A DNA stretch of 64,000 nt, taken from positions 39,860 through 103,859 of the forward strand of contig NZ_CAKZHY010000167.1 of the NCBI RefSeq assembly GCF_936928535.1, given 5' to 3'. Every line of letters starts with the position of its first letter. Within the stretch, counting starts at the first letter, position 1. This document shows positions 28,733 to 37,427 of this stretch, piece by piece. Under the pieces are notes generated by a model, which saw nothing but the letters and a program-made list of their open reading frames with translations, was not told the origin of the DNA and ran no database searches. The stretch is from an uncultured Bradyrhizobium sp. (GTDB lineage: Bacteria; Pseudomonadota; Alphaproteobacteria; Rhizobiales; Xanthobacteraceae). The translations under genes were made by a program, and so were the position numbers.

Positions 28733-29184
28733 ATGCATTCCCGCAACCGTCGGACATAGTCCGTGCGCTCGTGGACCGGCCTTCTCATCATGAAGGAGGG
28801 ATGCTCGAGGCGCATCAGCGTTGGCCCGGCCCGATCGCCGGCTTCAAGTCGTGTGCTCTGGACCCTCTGGAGAGCCTCGCCCACGATTGCGCTCAGCCCG
28901 ATCACGACGTCGGACCTAGAGAGCTTCCACAAGGCGTGCCCCTCCAGCTCCTCGACGAGTTCACCACAGCTCGGATAGCGCTCCCGGCCTTCCTTGTCGA
29001 ACAGCGCGCGCGGTATCACGTTGTCGAAACGTATGATGACGTCGCTGGACGCTGCCGTGGCGTCGATCGCGTTTCGCAGGAACTTGCCCGAGCGAGACTG
29101 GGGAGAGAATGCGGGAAACGGCTTGGACGTTGCCGGGTCGAACTTGCGGCATGGTCCCAGAAACAAAATCGTCGCCCGCTTCAT
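28675..29184 (-). CDS. Uracil-DNA-glycosylase-superfamily-like protein
   Basis: A 169-residue protein with the outline of a UDG fold: start ILFLGPCRKFDP, then RSGKFLRNAIDA (the S-G-x3-L stretch), IRFDNVIP, DVVIGLSAIVGEAL, and the late MRLEHPSFMMRR, where H-P-S matches the third UDG motif. The classical catalytic Asp/Asn of motif 1 is not obvious, so base-excision activity is doubtful; nucleobase recognition is possible. Its ATG overlaps the radical SAM stop (ATGA), and it ends the operon. Confidence 0.55.
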   Translation of the reverse strand: MKRATILFLGPCRKFDPATSKPFPAFSPQSRSGKFLRNAIDATAASSDVIIRFDNVIPRALFDKEGRERYPSCGELVEELEGHALWKLSRSDVVIGLSAIVGEALQRVQSTRLEAGDRAGPTLMRLEHPSFMMRRPVHERTDYVRRLRECIHSAVGVAISPNAVAMASA

Positions 29185-30587
29185 CGCAATCGCTGCTCCC
29201 GCATGATCATCGCCAGATTGCGGCGAATGACGTCGACCGGCACGTCGCCGAACTGCAAGCCGGTCGAAAAGTTGAACTCGTCCCGATCCGGTGGACAGTC
29301 GGCGTCATCCATCCGGTCCGAATAGTCCAACATGGCCTCCGGCAAGTGGCCAGCATCGACTAGCCGCTGCCAGTCCGGTGTCCCCGGATAGGGCCGGTAT
29401 TCGAACACGCTGCAGCGGAAACGCCCCGGCAGTCCGTCCGTCAGGTCCCAAAGCCGCCTGATCAGCGCCAGGGTCTCCTGATGCTCGTCGCGGGTCTCAG
29501 TAGGCAGTCCAAGGATGAAATAACCTTTAACATCGATCCCGACCCGGCAAAGCCTGGTCACGGCGCGCACGACCTGAGCCACGGTGATCTTCTTGTCCAC
29601 GTGGCCCAAGACTCGGTCGCTGCCGCTCTCGATGCCCAGGGCGACCTCGCGGCACCCTGCTGCGCGCATTAGATCGAGCAGGTCGTCCCGCGCCGTCGCC
29701 AGCACGTTGATCCGCCCGGTCGCGTCCCAGCGCATATCGATGCGGGCATCGACAAAGGCATGAAGCGTCGTGCGCATCAGCCTCTGGTTGGCCAGAAAGA
29801 GATCGTCGACGAACCGGACCCTCTGCACGCCAAGCCGGGCCCTGAGATCATGGATCTCCTCCATGATGCTGTCAGGCTTTCGCATGCGGATGGTGACGTC
29901 CGGATTGCTGCTGATCGCGGCACCGCAAAACGAGCAGTCGAAAGGGCATCCGCGCGATGCCACCATCGCCGATTCCAGAACTCCGCCGTCGGAATACGGG
30001 TCCTGATCCAGGTGATCCCTGTCCAGGAGCGGCATCGCGTCGAGGTCTGGCGCCAGCAGAAGCGGGTCATGGGCGCGCACGCTCGGCATCACGACCGTCC
30101 GTCTCTCGCGCCAAAACACGCCCGGCAGCGCGGCACGCGATGTCACATCGCCGAGCAGGTGCGGGACACGCGTTTCGGCTTCGCCGAGGACGAGCGCATC
30201 GATCCGCGGAATGCGGCAATCCTCAAGGATCGCACGCGGCAGGGCCTTGGCCTGGTGGCCGCCGAGCATCACGGATATCGCAGGATCGAGCAGTTGCAGG
30301 AGACGGACACTATGCACGTAGGTCGGCGCCAGCAGGTTGAGCCCGACCCAGCGTGGCGAAACACGGTTGATCAGTGCGGCGACCTGGGACAGACCAAGCC
30401 CCCTCGCCTCGGCATCCAGCACCCGGACCGAAAAGCCGCTCTGGTTGGCACAAGTCGCAATATAGGCCAACCCCAGCGTCGGCAGCGTGAAGTCGTTGCG
30501 CCGCGGCGCCTGGTCGTAATCCTTGAGGGGCGAGTTCACCAGGACGAGGTCGATGCCGCTCTCGATCGGCGGCTGCGGCTTCGTCAC
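29181..30587 (-). CDS. B12-binding radical SAM protein
   Basis: A 468-residue enzyme. The N-terminal 150 residues form a cobalamin-binding Rossmann domain (TLPTLGLAYIATCANQSG, VMLGGHQAKALPRAIL). Then comes the radical SAM core with the cluster motif CPFDCSFCG (C-x3-C-x2-C), GIESGSDRVLGHVDKKI and VKGYFILGLPTETRDE. Relatives methylate or rearrange unactivated carbons. The GTG start at 30587 overlaps the kinase stop (GTGA), and the stop overlaps the UDG-like start (ATGA). The substrate is unknown; the neighbours suggest a nucleotide. Confidence 0.85.
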   Translation of the reverse strand: MTKPQPPIESGIDLVLVNSPLKDYDQAPRRNDFTLPTLGLAYIATCANQSGFSVRVLDAEARGLGLSQVAALINRVSPRWVGLNLLAPTYVHSVRLLQLLDPAISVMLGGHQAKALPRAILEDCRIPRIDALVLGEAETRVPHLLGDVTSRAALPGVFWRERRTVVMPSVRAHDPLLLAPDLDAMPLLDRDHLDQDPYSDGGVLESAMVASRGCPFDCSFCGAAISSNPDVTIRMRKPDSIMEEIHDLRARLGVQRVRFVDDLFLANQRLMRTTLHAFVDARIDMRWDATGRINVLATARDDLLDLMRAAGCREVALGIESGSDRVLGHVDKKITVAQVVRAVTRLCRVGIDVKGYFILGLPTETRDEHQETLALIRRLWDLTDGLPGRFRCSVFEYRPYPGTPDWQRLVDAGHLPEAMLDYSDRMDDADCPPDRDEFNFSTGLQFGDVPVDVIRRNLAMIMREQRLR

Positions 30588-31207
30588 GAGCCGGCCCTCT
30601 GCCAGATGCCCGCGATCTCGGCGGCAAGCTGCCGCGCCAACGCGGTCTTGTCGGGCGATGCGTCCACCATCCGCACGTCGTGGCCATGCCCTTTCAGGAA
30701 CGCGGCGGCCGCATCGTATAATTCGATCTCCTTGCAAGGCTTCAATCGATCCTTGAACCAGTCCGACCTGCCAGGACGGCTCTCGCGTCTCGCCGCCAGC
30801 GCCTCCGCCTCGAGCCGTAAGACGAACGTGACTGATCGTGCCAGCACGAGCCGGTTCACGTCGTAGAGATAGGTGACGGGCACACCTGCAAAACGCTGAT
30901 AGACCAGTGTAGAAACGACGAAGCGGTCGCAAAGCTGAGGCCGCTGCGCCCCCTCTCTCAGCTCGGCGCGGGCCGCTGCGGTCGCAAGGGCAAGGGTCAA
31001 CGGCCGATCAGGCGCCTTAGCCAGGTCCCGGATTTCCCCACTCCAGCGGCCGCTGTCATTGTTGCTGCACAGATCGAACGAAACCTTCGCCCGGACCAGA
31101 TTGTCCGAGATCAAATCAAGCAGCGTGGATTTCCCGATGCCGCTCGGCCCTTCAAGGGCGACGATCGGAAACCTGGCCACGCCCCGGCTGAAATCGCCTA
31201 CAAACAT
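30584..31207 (-). CDS. Thymidylate-kinase-like P-loop protein
   Basis: A 207-residue P-loop kinase: Walker A LEGPSGIGKSTLLD, the Asp-Arg motif LCDRFVVSTLVYQ that binds the nucleotide in thymidylate kinases, and an Arg-rich lid (ARRESRPGRSDW). It is of normal length for the family but divergent, so the substrate may be an unusual nucleotide or precursor. The start may be the GTG at 31180; the longer version overlaps the upstream gene by 56 bp. It is second in a four-gene operon. Confidence 0.75.
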   Translation of the reverse strand: MFVGDFSRGVARFPIVALEGPSGIGKSTLLDLISDNLVRAKVSFDLCSNNDSGRWSGEIRDLAKAPDRPLTLALATAAARAELREGAQRPQLCDRFVVSTLVYQRFAGVPVTYLYDVNRLVLARSVTFVLRLEAEALAARRESRPGRSDWFKDRLKPCKEIELYDAAAAFLKGHGHDVRMVDASPDKTALARQLAAEIAGIWQRAGS

Positions 31208-31910
31208 CGCTTAGAAAATCCGCCATGTCATCGAGGCCCCTCGGCGGGGCCTTCTCCATCCTGACGCCGGGAATGCAATCCCTAGGTGAAATGAAGGCAT
31301 GATGCGCCATTGCCGCGATTCGGACCACGACTTTCAGCCTACGGGCGCCATCCAACGGACAGAGACGTCCCAGACTGGCGCTGGCGTTCAGGATCCGCCG
31401 CCGGCTTTCGCCACTTCGCCATCGATGCCGGCGTGGCGGTCCTTCCGGCTCGGTCAGGAGCCCGGCGAGCCTCAGTCCTTCAAGGATTCCTTCAAGCCGC
31501 TGTTCTCGGACCGTCGCGGCGAGCAGGGCAATAGCCTCCTCGCGGCGGACCGTGAAACGGACGTCGCGCGCCCGATGAACCAGAAGTCCGAGCATGGTCG
31601 GTGCATCGGCAACATGGTGGCGTAAGGTCGAGACCGCCTCGTCCGCAAGATAGACAGCTAGATCGGCATTCCGTGGCGGGTTACCGTCGTACTCGACCTC
31701 GGCGCGAGCCCTGATCGCGTGCCAGACCTGTTGCGTCTGCCGTTTCGCCTCCATCGAGAGCATGAACACGGCGTCGGCGAGCTTTTCGCGGGGCAGGCGT
31801 CTCAATTCGGCGATGCGGGACTGGATATCGTCTGCCGAACTGTCCTGGTGTGCGAGCGTCTGCTCGACGCCGGTGGCTGCCTTGCTCTTCGGAAACCGAA
31901 CCATCGTCAT
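31152..31910 (-). CDS. Unrecognised first gene of the kinase/radical SAM operon
   Basis: A 252-residue basic, mostly helical protein with no membrane segment. No domain is recognised; the C-terminal third is rich in Arg. It overlaps the thymidylate-kinase-like gene, which supports co-translation, but a long competing frame on the other strand makes the exact limits uncertain. Confidence 0.5.
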   Translation of the reverse strand: MTMVRFPKSKAATGVEQTLAHQDSSADDIQSRIAELRRLPREKLADAVFMLSMEAKRQTQQVWHAIRARAEVEYDGNPPRNADLAVYLADEAVSTLRHHVADAPTMLGLLVHRARDVRFTVRREEAIALLAATVREQRLEGILEGLRLAGLLTEPEGPPRRHRWRSGESRRRILNASASLGRLCPLDGARRLKVVVRIAAMAHHAFISPRDCIPGVRMEKAPPRGLDDMADFLSDVCRRFQPGRGQVSDRRP

Positions 31911-32026
31911 GCTCTCCGGCAGACGATTTATCCCGTGGAGTCACCGGATTGAAAGCGCGAACTTGTGCGCTGTGCGTGCGGCATCGGCTGGATCGAAGAA
32001 GCGAACGTCTCGATCGGCCCACGTCC

Positions 32027-32218
32027 TCAGATAGCACCAACGTCGCGATCCGCGCGCGCTTGCGCATCGTAAATCTCGACCTGCAGCATCGGAAAACGCC
32101 GCTTCAGGTCCCTAGCGCCGCTTTCGACCCCGTCCCTCGTCGCGAACTCTGTTTTCACACAGCCGTCGACGATGATCGCGAAGCCGTTCGCAGGCAGGCC
32201 TCTTGTTGAATTCCGCAT
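32027..32218 (-). CDS. Small conserved-looking protein
   Basis: A 63-residue protein starting MRNSTRGLPANGFAIIVDGC, followed by a Lys/Arg helix (DLKRRFPMLQVEIYDA). The compact alternation of strands and one helix suggests a small folded domain. Part of a longer frame (to 32416), but the first 66 codons of that look unconserved. Function unknown. Confidence 0.5.
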   Translation of the reverse strand: MRNSTRGLPANGFAIIVDGCVKTEFATRDGVESGARDLKRRFPMLQVEIYDAQARADRDVGAI

Positions 32219-32315
32219 GTCTCGCTCCAGATCTCGGAAGAGAGCTTCGATCGATTGCTTAGGATGAGTCCCGTTCGTGAAGCAAGCCAAAGGCCTGCGC
32301 CTACCGAAACGATTT

Positions 32316-32444
32316 TCAGTGTTGAAGCAAGGTGGGGACCGCCGCGAATAGAACAACCGCCATGCTCGCGAGCGTCGAGCCGGTAACGACAACGTAGGCG
32401 ATGAAGTGCCCGCCAATCGAACAGCTCTTATTGGTGCCTGACAT
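32316..32444 (-). CDS. Small membrane peptide
   Basis: A 42-residue frame with one hydrophobic helix (FIAYVVVTGSTLASMAVVLF) after a short polar start MSGTNKSCSIGG. Function unknown; it is a weak call. Confidence 0.35.
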   Translation of the reverse strand: MSGTNKSCSIGGHFIAYVVVTGSTLASMAVVLFAAVPTLLQH

Positions 32445-32898
32445 TACGACCCTACTCCGTTCTAGAAGTTCATTGAGACATAGCCTGAGTCGCAAAAGCA
32501 TCGGCGGAGCAAATCTTTTCGGTCGTTTACCCCTGATTAACGACTCGGGAACCTCTGGCCTTAGCTCTCCGAGCCCACATTTCGCAGGCCGATTCGCCTA
32601 TTCTCCGCAAGCCGGTTGATGCCGGCTCCTCCCCGATCAGGCAAACGCTGCCGATACCGCGTGGGCAACTACGCCGGTGCCGAATTCCTTACTCATGGTC
32701 GCACAAGGGAGTCTTCGCTTCCGCAACAATCCTTTCCGCCCGCGACATAACCTGCAGCCGTCCTAAAATTCGGTTTTTCCACACGCAGCCAGAAGATAGC
32801 GAATCCTTCGAAGCACTGGAATCAGCCCAGCCAAAGTGGCAACATGGATGCACTGCCGTATGCGTGGCAGGCGCCGTCGCCCAGGAGCGAGAGCGGAC
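32445..32898. other. Intergenic stretch before the XRE gene
   Basis: About 450 bases with no codon-biased gene on either strand. It presumably holds the XRE promoter; no clear operator copy of the 33.2/33.8 kb type was seen here. Confidence 0.4.
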
Positions 32899-33189
32899 GT
32901 GGCCGTATCTGAATCCTTCCTCACGGCACAATATCGGCTCCGTGGCACTCTGGCCCGCCGGGTCAGGGAGCTGCGGCTTTCGGCTCAGATGAGCCAGCGC
33001 GATCTCGCTGATCGCGCCAGGGTCCGCCAGGCATTAGTCAGTCAGATCGAACTCGGCGACGCCAACCCGACCCTGGACTCGCTGCTGAAGATAGCCGCAG
33101 CCCTGGAGGTCGGGTTTGTCGCACTGTTCGCCTCGACGGAGGACTGTAAATCGACCGAAACGACCGCCGGCGTCTCCGATTTACCATGA
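32899..33189 (+). CDS. XRE-family transcriptional regulator
   Basis: A 96-residue regulator starting at GTG 32899 behind CCAGGAGCG. The helix-turn-helix occupies residues about 20-70: RELRLSAQMSQRDLADRARV, then RQALVSQIELGDANPTLDSL. It is similar in its core to the XRE protein at 48.3 kb (both read RQALVS.IE...ANPTL.SL.KIA.AL). Downstream lie two copies of an 18-bp dyad that may be its operators. Confidence 0.82.
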   Translation: MAVSESFLTAQYRLRGTLARRVRELRLSAQMSQRDLADRARVRQALVSQIELGDANPTLDSLLKIAAALEVGFVALFASTEDCKSTETTAGVSDLP

Positions 33190-33215
33190 CCCTGGGCAGC
33201 CATTTCTTTCACATT

Positions 33216-33233
33216 GATACTTTATAGCGTATC
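33216..33233. promoter_or_regulatory. Operator-like dyad, copy 1
   Basis: GATACTTTATAGCGTATC, an inverted repeat GATAC-N8-GTATC between the XRE gene and the small gene pair at 33.3 kb. Copy 2 at 33791 matches it at 16 of 18 positions. Confidence 0.65.
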
Positions 33234-33298
33234 CCTATATCCTAAACAGACCGGGCGAGAGCCTGAGTTCCGCCCCCATCGCACGCGGAGAAGACGCG

Positions 33299-33583
33299 GT
33301 GATCGAAGTGATTGTCAGCAGGGACGGCCGCGTTCTCGGCAGGTTCGATTTCGATGAGGAGACGATCGTGCACCATTGCGGGGGACTGATCTGTCTCCAC
33401 GGCGGAGCCATGCGGGAAAGTCCTTCGCCCGCGGGACTATGGCGGCGCTTGGCGCATGCGGCCGGCTACCTCGCCGAAAAAGAAGGTTTGGAGAACGTCC
33501 AGGCTCTGGAGCGCCTGCTCATGGCGGGACGCAGCACATCACACATGTCGCCGTTAATCGCTCGATATCGGCAGGTAGCGTGA
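33299..33583 (+). CDS. Small hypothetical protein
   Basis: A 94-residue protein with GTG start behind GGAGAAG. It begins with two strands (MIEVIVSRDGRVLGRFDFDE) and continues with a helical part (GLWRRLAHAAGYLAEKEGLE). No family is recognised. The stop overlaps the next GTG start by 4 bp. The operator dyad lies 66 bp upstream. Confidence 0.6.
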   Translation: MIEVIVSRDGRVLGRFDFDEETIVHHCGGLICLHGGAMRESPSPAGLWRRLAHAAGYLAEKEGLENVQALERLLMAGRSTSHMSPLIARYRQVA

Positions 33584-33720
33584 CGTCCGTAGCAATTGAG
33601 GACGACGATCTCTACCAGCTGCAGCACGACAAGAACGAGAGCGAGGCGGACTATGCCGCCCGTTGCGAGATGCTCGGTTGCGACCGGCGGGGGTTCGTGC
33701 GCCTGCCGCGTCGCACCTGA
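33580..33720 (+). CDS. Very small acidic protein coupled to the previous gene
   Basis: A 46-residue frame starting VTSVAIEDDDLYQLQ with GTG overlapping the previous stop (GTGA). Rich in Asp/Glu at the start and Arg at the end. The coupling argues that it is translated. Function unknown. Confidence 0.5.
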   Translation: MTSVAIEDDDLYQLQHDKNESEADYAARCEMLGCDRRGFVRLPRRT

Positions 33721-33790
33721 AAGCGGCGACGATCAGCATTAATGGAATCCGCGAAAGCAGCACGCTGCCATATCTTCGACGCAATGTTTT

Positions 33791-33808
33791 GATACTATAT
33801 AACGTATC
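33791..33808. promoter_or_regulatory. Operator-like dyad, copy 2
   Basis: GATACTATATAACGTATC, the same GATAC-N8-GTATC inverted repeat as copy 1, here upstream of the TnsA-like gene and inside a gap of about 400 bases (33721-34121) that otherwise holds nothing recognisable. Confidence 0.65.
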
Positions 33809-34121
33809 ATCATTCTTATCAATCTTCGATCAAAAAGTGACGCAAAAAATCGGCACTCGCAAACGCGGCAACCGAGCCGGCGCACTCGCCGAGTGCGCCG
33901 TCCTGGATTCTTGATCTGAGCAAACGTGCGCCCTCGCGGTACTTTCAACTCGCTCCGATGCGGCGCTGACATCGTGAACTCGTGCGCTGAGACGCCCGAT
34001 GATACGCCCCAGCGGATACAGCTTGCTTCGAGGTAAAGAAGGAGACGCCCGACATGTTCATCGATCACCACCGTCCAGAGCACCGTCGCCCTTCCCCGCA
34101 ACGTGTTCAGGACATTCAGTC

Positions 34122-34712
34122 ATGCATGGCAAACTCCTCCGCAAAGCGGCAACACCCCCGCTGTTTTTTAGCCCGAAGTGTAAGGTCGCCATTCCCATCG
34201 AAAGCCTCCTTCAACGTGACGCGCTCTGGGAGGCGAGCCTTGATGCGCAGGTTCGTGCGATTCACTATCGGAAGGCTCCGAACCCATATGGTACGCCGCC
34301 CGCGCTGATGAGTGTGGTGCTGCGAAGGCCGGATGGCGAGTTCCTGCTCTCTGTCTGTCAAATGCGGCAGCGCCGGTCCGCCAAACAGGCCGTTGAATTC
34401 AGCGAGGTGCTTGCAGCGAACGGGCTTCGTCTTCTGGAGCGCGACGCGGCCGATATCTGGCGTGAGCCGGTCTATTCGACCGTGCAGGCCGTCTGGTCCA
34501 ACCAACGTTACAAGGTTACCGTTTGCGACAGGCTGAGCATCGGAGCAGTACTCGCCGAATACGGCCCGCAAACGATCGTCGAAATCGAGGAGCGTGCGCG
34601 GCCGCGCTCCAACATCATCGCCGCCGTGTGTGCGCTGGCGTGCGAAGGCCTGGTGGAAATCGACATCCGCGGCGCCCCCTTGGGTCCACGTAGCATCGTG
34701 CGTGGTCCCTAG
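34122..34712 (+). CDS. Hypothetical protein, weakly TnsA-like
   Basis: A 196-residue protein from ATG 34122. The middle (VVLRRPDGEFLLSVCQMRQR) sits where TnsA-type nucleases carry P-D-F...E-V-K, but the acidic and Lys residues are missing. The C-terminal part (LSIGAVLAEYGPQTIVEIEE ... IIAAVCALACEGLVEIDI) reads like a winged helix. It may be an inactive TnsA-like or simply an unrelated DNA-binding protein. No TnsB or TnsC gene is nearby. Confidence 0.4.
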   Translation: MHGKLLRKAATPPLFFSPKCKVAIPIESLLQRDALWEASLDAQVRAIHYRKAPNPYGTPPALMSVVLRRPDGEFLLSVCQMRQRRSAKQAVEFSEVLAANGLRLLERDAADIWREPVYSTVQAVWSNQRYKVTVCDRLSIGAVLAEYGPQTIVEIEERARPRSNIIAAVCALACEGLVEIDIRGAPLGPRSIVRGP

Positions 34713-34889
34713 AGAGATTTGCGACGGCTACACCACTGAGAATACGTTCTGCATCGAGCAGAATGGATCCTGCGGATCGATCCGAAGGCCGAGGCTGCAC
34801 GCCGGGCCCCTCGACGACGGAAGAAAGGGCTAAGTGTGGCAAAGGCCAATTCGTCAACGACCCGATGCCCGTGCTGAGGCTCGCCCAAC

Positions 34890-35003
34890 GTGCATGCTGT
34901 CGCACTCGGCATAGACGAGTGTCCCGAAGAACTAATCGACCGGATCGTGCAGGCGCTGAGCCAGGCCGAGCTGCTCGACGACCATCCAACCGATGAGGAC
35001 TGA
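34890..35003 (+). CDS. Very small acidic protein before the phosphoesterase
   Basis: A 37-residue frame, GTG start, reading VHAVALGIDECPEELIDRIV then an acidic tail, ending 3 bp before the phosphoesterase start. Amphipathic and acidic; no ribosome-binding site is obvious. A weak call. Confidence 0.35.
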   Translation: MHAVALGIDECPEELIDRIVQALSQAELLDDHPTDED

Positions 35004-35006
35004 AGC

Positions 35007-35843
35007 GTGCTGTTGTGGATCCTGTCAGATCTGCATGTCGACCTGACCCGCGGCTGGGATCTGCCATCCGGCGACGCGCGGCCGCGGTTCGACGTCTTGG
35101 TGGTCGCCGGCGATCTCATTCCGCGTGCGGAGCGCGGGGTGAAGTGGCTGCGCGAGCGCGTGACGGACCGGCCGGTGATCTATGTCGTCGGCAATCACGA
35201 ATTTTACGGCACCGACATCCAACGGACCCTGGAGAAAGCGAAGGACGCGGCTGCCGGCACGAACGTGCACGTCCTCGAGAACGAGACCGTTCGCATCGAA
35301 GGCATCACGTTCGCCGGCGCAACGCTCTGGACAGACTTCGCCCTCAATGGAGACGCGCATCGCGCGATGAGCGTCGCCGCTGATCGCATGAACGATTACA
35401 AAAAGATCAGGATTGCGGCCTACCAGCGGCGTTTCCAGCCACATCACGCCCTTACACGACACCTGAAATCCCGAGCGTTTCTGAAGGCCGAAATACGCAA
35501 GCCGCGCGGCGACGGAAAGCTGGTTGTCGTCACCCATCACGCGCCCGTGCCCGTGCCCGTGCCCGCGATGTCGCATGAAAGCCGAAGATTGTATGCCGAT
35601 CATGGACTCGACGCCGCCTACCGCAGCGATCTCAGGTCACTGATGTCGCCGGTCGCCGACGATGACTGCGGCGCGCTGTGGGCGCCGGACCTCTGGATCT
35701 ACGGGCATACCCATGAGTCCGAGGACACCGTGATCTTTTCAACGCGCGTGGTGTCGAACGCAAAGGGTTACGGTCCGTGGCTCCCGCGGCAGCGCAGTTG
35801 GGACAACCCGCACTTCGACCCGAACTTTGTCATCGAAATCTAA
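35007..35843 (+). CDS. Calcineurin-like metallophosphoesterase
   Basis: A 278-residue phosphoesterase with the binuclear-metal motifs in order: WILSDLHVD (D-x-H), VVAGDLI (G-D), VVGNHEFYG (G-N-H-E), VVVTHHAPVPVPV and WIYGHTHESED (G-H-x-H). Cytoplasmic. The specific substrate is not evident; family members hydrolyse nucleotides, nucleic acids or phosphoproteins. A CGTGCC triplet repeat encodes PVPVPV after the third motif. It stands among unknown island genes. Confidence 0.88.
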   Translation: MLLWILSDLHVDLTRGWDLPSGDARPRFDVLVVAGDLIPRAERGVKWLRERVTDRPVIYVVGNHEFYGTDIQRTLEKAKDAAAGTNVHVLENETVRIEGITFAGATLWTDFALNGDAHRAMSVAADRMNDYKKIRIAAYQRRFQPHHALTRHLKSRAFLKAEIRKPRGDGKLVVVTHHAPVPVPVPAMSHESRRLYADHGLDAAYRSDLRSLMSPVADDDCGALWAPDLWIYGHTHESEDTVIFSTRVVSNAKGYGPWLPRQRSWDNPHFDPNFVIEI

Positions 35844-36352
35844 AGGAAGGCTGGCCCTGGCCGTTCCGACGACCGCCCGAAACCAACCCAACGCAAGGTG
35901 CCCTATTGCGGTTCGGTCTATCTACCCTCGCCTAGACAATATCCACCGGATGCCACTTGTGTTGGGAATTTGGCGCAACCTCCGCAAAAGTGGCGAGCCC
36001 ATACGTTGGACATGGTGCCCTGGTGATCCTGCGACGCTCTCGCTGCAATGAACATAGTAAACATTTCGGACGTTCCAAAGGTGTCGCACTACAGGATCGA
36101 GACCAGCGCGACCAGCAATCCGCTCACCGCGCACCATTCATTGCCTCGTCCGCGAACACACTCGCGCTCAATCTATATGGGCTCTGCTGGCTTAGGCTTC
36201 CCAAGAGATTACGAAAGCAGATGCCACGTAGCGACCTCGACTAAGAACGGCTTGAGCCAGGTCTGCTGGTTCGATTGGATTGGTGCTTCGACCGCGTAGT
36301 GCCGTTCGCGGGACGTTGGCTCTGCTGTTGCTTTCGATGACTGGAGGTCAAG
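35844..36352. other. Gap without a supported gene
   Basis: About 500 bases with several short overlapping frames and no convincing coding signal, dyad or RNA. Base composition is lower in GC than its flanks. Confidence 0.4.
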
Positions 36353-37210
36353 ATGAGTAGAGCCGCCTGGGACGACGACCACTCTATGGGATTGGTGACA
36401 GACCACGCGGAGTGGAAGCCGGTCCTCGCAGTTTTGGCGTCCGAGGGCATTCCCGCAACCGCGGCAACGGTCCAGCAGGAGCACAGGTGGGATCAGCAGG
36501 CGCTCCGGTATTTTATGGGACCTCACGTCAAGATCGAGATAAGGGACGCGCGGACCTGGGCCATGAACGAGTCCGAGCGTATCGGGCTGGAAGAGAAGCT
36601 TCGCGCGGCCGCGCCGCCAGAGTGGAACGGCCCTGACCTCGCAATACTCTGGTGCAGGCCGGTGGCCGGCGAGTGGGCGAGCGCTTGGCTCGATGCGATC
36701 GATAAACTCTGGCGCGACTGGCGCCGACGGCGCATCGCGGACGACGCATTCGAGGACGCTCGGGAGGCCCTATCCGTCCTTAATCGGCGAGTGTGGGACG
36801 AGGCGGAGGATCACGGGCCGCTCCTGCCGAACATTGGCGACATCCTGGCCGATGCGCGCCGCCATCCACCAGCGGTGAGGCAGATTCCCCCCTTGCCGCC
36901 GGGCCAAGTCGACGCTGCAGAGGTGATGGACGTCTTGCGTCGCGTCGTGGCCGGTTCCGCGCGCCCGCAGGTTGTCTTTCCAGCGAATGGCTGGAAGCAT
37001 CTTTCGCATGGTGTCGGCGAGTTCATTGTCGACGGCTGGTCGATCGAAGCATTCAAGCGCAATTTCGGGATGAAGTATGTGCAGGAGGCTCGTTCGCCGG
37101 ATGGGCGAACGGGCGACTACGAAACGTTTGCGTCGCGCGAAGGCGACCCGTTCAGTCTACTCGAAGACGATGAGCAGGACGCGATCTGCGAAATCCTGGA
37201 ACTGCTCTAG
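36353..37210 (+). CDS. Hypothetical protein upstream of the AAA protease
   Basis: A 285-residue soluble protein behind GGAGG. The N-terminal part alternates helices and strands with many Trp; the C-terminal domain (WKHLSHGVGEFIVDGWSIEA and ending EDDEQDAICEILELL) appears as a separate unit. No family is recognised. It precedes the AAA fragment and the FtsH-like gene on the same strand and may belong to the same system. Confidence 0.6.
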   Translation: MSRAAWDDDHSMGLVTDHAEWKPVLAVLASEGIPATAATVQQEHRWDQQALRYFMGPHVKIEIRDARTWAMNESERIGLEEKLRAAAPPEWNGPDLAILWCRPVAGEWASAWLDAIDKLWRDWRRRRIADDAFEDAREALSVLNRRVWDEAEDHGPLLPNIGDILADARRHPPAVRQIPPLPPGQVDAAEVMDVLRRVVAGSARPQVVFPANGWKHLSHGVGEFIVDGWSIEAFKRNFGMKYVQEARSPDGRTGDYETFASREGDPFSLLEDDEQDAICEILELL

Positions 37211-37229
37211 GCGTTTGGGGGGTCATAGA

Positions 37230-37427
37230 ATGTCCGAGGTCTCCTACTACACCTGCCTTTCGCGACTAGGCGCGGACTGGTGGACACTCGTCATCACGGA
37301 TTATCTGCTCAAGCCACTCACCCTGGCTGACGAAATCCGGCGCGAGCCTCACTACGCGAAATCACGGTTCGTCTGGTCCTACAACGGCCGCCACCGTCCC
37401 GCCGGGATGGGCATGCGCATTCTTTGA
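37230..37427 (+). pseudogene. Remnant of a second copy of the AAA protease
   Basis: RLGADWWTLVITDYLLKPL closely repeats RGADWWTPVITDFLLSLD of the intact FtsH-like protein that starts 160 bp downstream. The surrounding codons do not match the AAA domain, and the frame ends at 37427. It points to an old tandem copy or a recombination scar. Confidence 0.5.

Noticed and set aside
29760..30866. A 368-codon + strand frame opposite the radical SAM gene
   Set aside because: Antisense shadow; the minus strand carries the CxxxCxxC motif and a coupled operon.
35540..35570. Short tandem repeat of CGTGCC type
   Set aside because: It lies inside the phosphoesterase frame and encodes PVPVPV; a small in-frame repeat rather than a CRISPR or regulatory array.
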